Part shown: positions 6,566-9,350 of the stretch, one piece after another
Numbering within the stretch: position 1 is the first letter of the stretch
How the letters are laid out: the number at the start of each line of letters is the position of its first letter
Assembly (NCBI GenBank): GCA_900545055.1
Contig: UQXP01000057.1
Location: 1-9,350, forward strand
Length of the DNA: 9,350 nucleotides
Direction: 5' to 3'
Origin: an uncultured Collinsella sp.
GTDB lineage: Bacteria > Actinomycetota > Coriobacteriia > Coriobacteriales > Coriobacteriaceae
The notes under the pieces: model-generated
Told to the model about the DNA's origin: nothing
The model's input: the letters and a program-made list of their open reading frames with translations, nothing else
Database searches by the model: none
Made by a program: the position numbers and the translations under genes

Positions 6566-6664
6566 GGCGGGCTCCTCATGTCTTGTGCTTTCGTGGACTT
6601 TTAATAATAGCGCGGAAGGAAAGCTGTGCGTCCGCGTTACAATCTTTCGATGTTGGACCATGTT

Positions 6665-6765
6665 GCCAGATTCGTCGTGTACGGCGTCTGGCGTAAGTCT
6701 AGGGCTCATTTTTCGCCCTGGACCGTTCCTCTGGGGCGATGCGACTGTCGTTCCAAGAGGAAGGA
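6665..6765 (+). promoter_or_regulatory. Structured leader of the MFS gene with possible SD sequestration
   Basis: Three foldable elements precede the MFS start. First, GCCAGA (6665-6670) pairs with TCTGGC (6687-6692), with a nested CGTC/GGCG stem. Second, CTAGGGC (6699-6705) pairs with GCCCTGG (6715-6721). Third, TTCCTCT (6726-6732) is exactly complementary to AGAGGAA (6756-6762), which overlaps the ribosome binding site AGGAAGGA. The third pairing would hide the ribosome binding site and could be a translational switch. A TACAAT at 6638-6643 could be the -10, but it has no convincing -35. No leader peptide with a ribosome binding site was found. Confidence 0.35.
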
Positions 6766-6770
6766 ATTCC

Positions 6771-8183
6771 ATGGGGACCAAATCCCAAAAGCAAACTCAA
6801 TCACCGTCGACAGCCGCGGCGATTCTCGTCGTAATGTATGTTGCAGCCTTTGTTGCCGCGTTTAACGAGAACATCATTAACGTGGCGCTGCACGACATTA
6901 TGGCGGCCTTTTCGGTGAGTGCCACCACGGCGCAGTGGCTCGTTTCGGGCTACATGATCGTGACGTCGATCTTTACGGCCATCATGGCCTTTCTGTCCGG
7001 CCGTTTCTCGACGCGCAAGCTGCTGTTTTTCGCATGCGGATGCATGGTTGCCGGCGAAGTCCTGTGCCTGGTCGCTCCGTCGTTTAGCGTTTTGCTGCCA
7101 AGCCGTATTTTGCAGGCTGCGGGATCGGGTATCTTGTTCCCGCTCATGATGAACGTAGTGCTGTCTTGCGCTCCGCGCGAGAAGCTCGGTCTGTATCTGA
7201 GCCTGGGCGGTGCCTGCATTACGCTGGGGCCGGCGTTTGGACCCGTGATCAGCGGTCTCATGTGCACGTTGTTTGGCTGGAGGGCGGTGTTCGTAGTGCC
7301 GCTGGTGGGCGGCATTGTGGTCGCTGCGGCGGGCGTAAAGCTCGTTCAGAATGTCGGAGAGCGTTCGAACGCCACGCTTGATATTCTGTCGGTTGTTTTG
7401 CTCGCCGCCGGTATTACGGCATTTGTGTATTCCGTAGGCGAGTTCTCGACCAATCTGATTGCCGGCATCGCGACGCTCTTCGCCGCCATTGTGCTGCTCG
7501 GCCTGTTTGCGGCCCGCCAGCTCAAGCTCGAGCATCCGGTGCTTAACGTGCGTCCCATGGCGAGCGTTCGTTTTTGGCCTGCGTGTCTGCTTGTGGTGGT
7601 GTCGATGATGACGACGTTCTCGATGAGCGTTTTGTTGCCGCTCTATTTTGAGGGCGCATACGGCATGACCGCCCTTGTTGCGGGCTTGCTCATTTTGCCG
7701 GCGATTGCCTGCAATGCCGTGACCTCGATTGTGGGCGGACGCGTGATGGACGCCCGTGGCGCATGGCCGCTGCTGCCGGTCGGCTTTGCCCTGATTGCCG
7801 TGGGGCAGACTGCCATCTCGATGACGGCGGCAAGCATGAACATCGGCGTCGTCGTGGCGCTGACCGTTGTTGTGTATGCCGGAGTCGGTTTGGTGCTGAG
7901 CCCCTCGCAAACGGCCGGCTTGGAGACGCTGCCTGTCGCCGAGCATCCTCACGGAACGGCATTGCTCAACACGTGGAACATGATTGCCGCATCGTTTGGC
8001 CCGTCGCTGTTTATCGGCCTGCTCTCGAGTTCTGCGGCGACTGCCGGCGCCGCTGGCGTTGCGACCGACGTTGCCCAGGCGATTGGATTTGCGGCAGCCG
8101 TGCGTGTTGCGGCTGTAATTGCCGTGGTCGGATTTGTGGTATCGGTTGTGTACGCTCGTCGCGAGTCGCACATGTTGCATTAA
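6771..8183 (+). CDS. MFS transporter, DHA2/EmrB-QacA type (14 TM)
   Basis: Proton-coupled efflux permease of the major facilitator superfamily, in the 14-helix drug:H+ antiporter-2 group. The 470 residues are nearly all membrane helices. Visible motifs: NENIINVALHDI at 32-43 in helix 1 (family motif D1, with Asn where many members have Asp); SGRFSTRKL at 76-84, the motif A loop between helices 2 and 3; SRILQAAGSGI at 111-121 (motif B); and TLGPAFGPVISG at 151-162, the antiporter motif C that marks exporters. The ATG at 6771 has AGGAAGGA five bases upstream; a longer frame to 6360 runs back over the deformylase gene and is not coding. It is divergent from the deformylase, with no obvious dedicated regulator. 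Substrate unknown; drug or metabolite export is the family expectation. No terminator is visible after it, so transcription may continue into the next gene. Confidence 0.9.
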   Translation: MGTKSQKQTQSPSTAAAILVVMYVAAFVAAFNENIINVALHDIMAAFSVSATTAQWLVSGYMIVTSIFTAIMAFLSGRFSTRKLLFFACGCMVAGEVLCLVAPSFSVLLPSRILQAAGSGILFPLMMNVVLSCAPREKLGLYLSLGGACITLGPAFGPVISGLMCTLFGWRAVFVVPLVGGIVVAAAGVKLVQNVGERSNATLDILSVVLLAAGITAFVYSVGEFSTNLIAGIATLFAAIVLLGLFAARQLKLEHPVLNVRPMASVRFWPACLLVVVSMMTTFSMSVLLPLYFEGAYGMTALVAGLLILPAIACNAVTSIVGGRVMDARGAWPLLPVGFALIAVGQTAISMTAASMNIGVVVALTVVVYAGVGLVLSPSQTAGLETLPVAEHPHGTALLNTWNMIAASFGPSLFIGLLSSSAATAGAAGVATDVAQAIGFAAAVRVAAVIAVVGFVVSVVYARRESHMLH

Positions 8184-8243
8184 TGTGTGCACATAGATTC
8201 TGCAGCTAGATTGAATGGCGACACCATAAACTAATGGACGTTT

Positions 8244-8321
8244 TGCCGAGAGGCATGAATGTTTAAAGCGCAAAGAGTGCGCGACGGGCCCCGCGAATGG
8301 GGCGATGATGCCCGAGAGGGC
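8244..8321 (+). promoter_or_regulatory. Four-hairpin 5' leader of the RGG-protein gene
   Basis: Four short perfect stem-loops follow one another: TGCC-GAGA-GGCA (8244-8255), GCGCA-AAGAG-TGCGC (8268-8282), GCCCC-GCGAAT-GGGGC (8288-8303) and GCCC-GAGA-GGGC (8310-8321). The first and last carry the same GNRA-type GAGA tetraloop. The last ends one base before the AAGAAGGAG ribosome binding site (8323-8331). No Rfam class is recognised by eye. It could be a cis-regulatory RNA, possibly the target of the RGG protein itself. No clear promoter was found between 8184 and 8243. Confidence 0.4.
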
Positions 8322-8335
8322 CAAGAAGGAGTCTC

Positions 8336-9247
8336 ATGTCTGAGAACGAAGAGATCATGAACGAGACCGAGAACGAGACCATGGCTGCCGAGGTTGAGGC
8401 AGTCGAGACCGTGGAGACCGAAGCTGCCGAGGTTGAGGCTGCTGACGAGGTTTCCGCCGAGGAGGAGGCCGAGGTTGTCGAGGCCGCCGTTGATTACGAT
8501 GACGAAGAGCTGATGGACAAGATGCAGAAGGCCGCCCGCCTGCTGCGTAGCCGTCGCTTTGCTATTTCCAAGGAGGAGGAGGCCAAGGCCGAGCGCATGG
8601 CGAACATCGAGCGCGCCATCAAGCTTCTTGACCTCAAGCCCAAGATGGAGCAGAAGGAAATGTCCGACCTGCTGGGCATGCGCCTTCGTGAGCTCGATGG
8701 CCTGATGGCCGAGGCCGAGGCTGCCGATCTGGTCGGCCGCATCGACGACGCCGAGGGCGATATGCGCAAGATCGTTGTCTTCGCTGCCGAGGATGCCGCT
8801 GAGGGCCTGGTCGAGCTTGCCAACAAGAAGGAGAAGCTCCTGCCCGAGCTTTCTTACGAGGAGGCCACCGAGCTGATGGCCGCTCTCGATAAGGTTATCG
8901 CTCCGCTCGTCGCCATGGGGCTGGACGAGGACCGCGGTCCTCGCGGCGGCCGTGACGATCGCGGTGGCCGTGGCGGCGACCGTGGCGGTCGCGGCGGCTT
9001 TGGCGATCGCGGTGGCCGTGGCGGCGACCGTGGCGGTCGCGGTGGCGATCGCGGTGGCCGCGGCGGCTTTGGTGACCGTGGCGGCGACCGTGGCGGTCGC
9101 GGCGGCTTTGGTGGCAACCGTGGTGGCTATGGCGACCGCGGCGGCAACCGTGGCGGCTTCGGCGGCAACCGTGGTAACGACCGCGGCGGTCGCGGTGGCG
9201 ATCGTGGCGGCCGCAACGGCGGCGGTTTCCGCGGCAACCGTTTCTAG
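8336..9247 (+). CDS. Acidic / MarR-like winged-helix / RGG-repeat protein
   Basis: The 303 residues fall into three parts. Residues 1-60 are very acidic and probably disordered (EVEAVETVETEAAEVEAADEV region); a 17-base DNA repeat recurs there at a 39-base period. Residues 61-198 are helical and include a MarR-like winged helix-turn-helix at about 91-157: IERAIKLLDL, then MEQKEMSDLLGMRLRELDGLM, then ADLVGRI and the wing DDAEGDMRKIVVF. Residues 199-303 are a low-complexity tail with about 20 RGG triplets plus Asp, Phe, Tyr and Asn, like RGG boxes of RNA-binding proteins. The part before the tail is net acidic and the tail is Arg-rich. Function is not established. A nucleic-acid-binding regulator that contacts RNA and may self-associate is the best reading. 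I chose the ATG at 8336 because AAGGAG lies four bases upstream, slightly close; the ATG at 8357 is an alternative. Codon use is strongly C-biased, suggesting good expression. Confidence 0.85.
   Translation: MSENEEIMNETENETMAAEVEAVETVETEAAEVEAADEVSAEEEAEVVEAAVDYDDEELMDKMQKAARLLRSRRFAISKEEEAKAERMANIERAIKLLDLKPKMEQKEMSDLLGMRLRELDGLMAEAEAADLVGRIDDAEGDMRKIVVFAAEDAAEGLVELANKKEKLLPELSYEEATELMAALDKVIAPLVAMGLDEDRGPRGGRDDRGGRGGDRGGRGGFGDRGGRGGDRGGRGGDRGGRGGFGDRGGDRGGRGGFGGNRGGYGDRGGNRGGFGGNRGNDRGGRGGDRGGRNGGGFRGNRF
8930..9244 (+). repeat. RGG-encoding low-complexity repeat array
   Basis: A G/C-rich array built from variants of the units encoding RGGRGGD and RGGFGD. The stretch beginning at 8956 recurs at 9004 (48-base period) with about 39 identical bases, including synonymous positions, so part of the array grew by recent DNA duplication. 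The array stays in frame throughout. Such DNA is prone to length change between strains and to assembly collapse. Confidence 0.85.
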
Positions 9248-9249
9248 GG

Positions 9250-9277
9250 GTTACGCGGTTTTACCAAACCGCGTAAC
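9250..9277. terminator. Hairpin after the RGG-protein gene
   Basis: A perfect 12-bp stem, GTTACGCGGTTT pairing with AAACCGCGTAAC, has a 4-base TACC loop and starts three bases after the stop codon. No T tract follows (TAGTTGACG), so it is a weak or Rho-aided terminator, or a transcript-end stabiliser. Confidence 0.6.
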
Positions 9278-9331
9278 TAGTTGACGCTGCGCGCCCACCA
9301 GAGCGACAACTTGTCATTCAAAGAGGACGGC

Positions 9332-9350
9332 ATGACCAGAAGGTCTATGC
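9332..9350 (+). CDS. Possible start of the next gene (partial)
   Basis: An ATG at 9332 opens a frame reading MTRRSM and running off the window. AAGAGGA lies four bases upstream, and a possible -35 (TTGACG at 9281-9286) follows the preceding hairpin, with only a poor -10 (GACAAC). Six residues are too few to identify a product. Confidence 0.35.

Noticed and set aside
6360..6770. N-terminal extension of the MFS protein back to 6360
   Set aside because: The extension overlaps the deformylase gene and its divergent regulatory region, is not hydrophobic in MFS fashion, and the ATG at 6771 has a strong ribosome binding site.
6566..6781. N-terminal extension of the deformylase to 6781
   Set aside because: Conserved deformylase sequence begins at MIKPIM after GAGGAG at good spacing. 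The upstream residues are translated promoter DNA.
6801..8324. 507-codon open frame on the minus strand opposite the MFS gene
   Set aside because: It is antisense to a clear 14-helix transporter. The product is extremely His/Arg/Asn-rich, as expected of a shadow frame, and has no ribosome binding site.
8854..9117. Pro/Arg/Ser-rich minus-strand frame opposite the RGG array
   Set aside because: It is a direct consequence of the reverse complement of RGG codons, not a separate gene.
8930..9244. Repeat array considered as a CRISPR or satellite
   Set aside because: The repeats are in frame, lack unique spacers, and encode a coherent RGG tail.
8952..9284. Ala/Val-rich plus-strand frame overlapping the RGG array
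   Set aside because: It is the shifted reading of the GC-rich repeat, without a ribosome binding site or family resemblance.

Overview
The window looks like chromosomal DNA of a gut actinobacterium of the class Coriobacteriia, most likely a Collinsella-like organism. This rests on high G+C with strongly C/G-ending codons in the most biased genes, purine-rich ribosome binding sites, GTG starts, and the gene set itself: a Kup K+ transporter with extended tails, a short gut-type peptide deformylase, and an AlaA aminotransferase carrying an N-terminal Xre-type DNA-binding domain. The assignment is inference from recalled protein families; no search was run. I see no tRNA, rRNA, IS element, prophage gene or CRISPR array.

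Layout. (1) Positions 1-2369, minus strand: kup, a K+ uptake permease. Its 3' end holds a tandem duplication (82 bp + 79 bp, at 85-245) that shifts the reading frame, so the natural stop at 41-43 is bypassed and the frame stays open past the window edge. (2) 2370-2508: a short intergenic region with a perfect 24-bp palindrome, probably the terminator of the next gene. (3) 2509-3420, minus: a 10-helix EamA/DMT permease. It is divergent from (4) a LysR regulator at 3539-4396, plus; two symmetrical T-N11-A boxes lie between them. (5) 4559-6079, plus: an in-frame fusion of an Xre-type helix-turn-helix domain with a complete AlaA-type alanine aminotransferase. A strong internal ribosome binding site at 4849-4854 could also yield the 405-residue enzyme alone. 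Upstream lies a cluster of ATTGAAC motifs, a likely operator. (6) A strong bidirectional terminator at 6104-6139 separates it from (7) a convergent peptide deformylase at 6155-6565, minus. (8) 6771-8183, plus: a DHA2/EmrB-type 14-helix MFS transporter with a leader able to sequester its ribosome binding site. (9) 8336-9247, plus: an unusual protein with an acidic N-terminus, a MarR-like winged helix and a 105-residue RGG-repeat tail, preceded by a leader of four small hairpins. A 12-bp perfect hairpin follows, and a new gene may start at 9332.

How they work together. The region is a set of small independent units, not one pathway. Three are membrane transport (K+ uptake, small-metabolite export with its LysR switch, and drug or metabolite efflux), one is central nitrogen metabolism (alanine/pyruvate/glutamate) with a built-in DNA-binding domain, and one is N-terminal protein maturation. 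The most novel parts are the Xre-AlaA fusion with its repeated upstream motif, and the winged-helix/RGG protein with its structured leader. The kup duplication is either a real mutation or an assembly artefact, and that should be settled before the protein's C-terminus is trusted.
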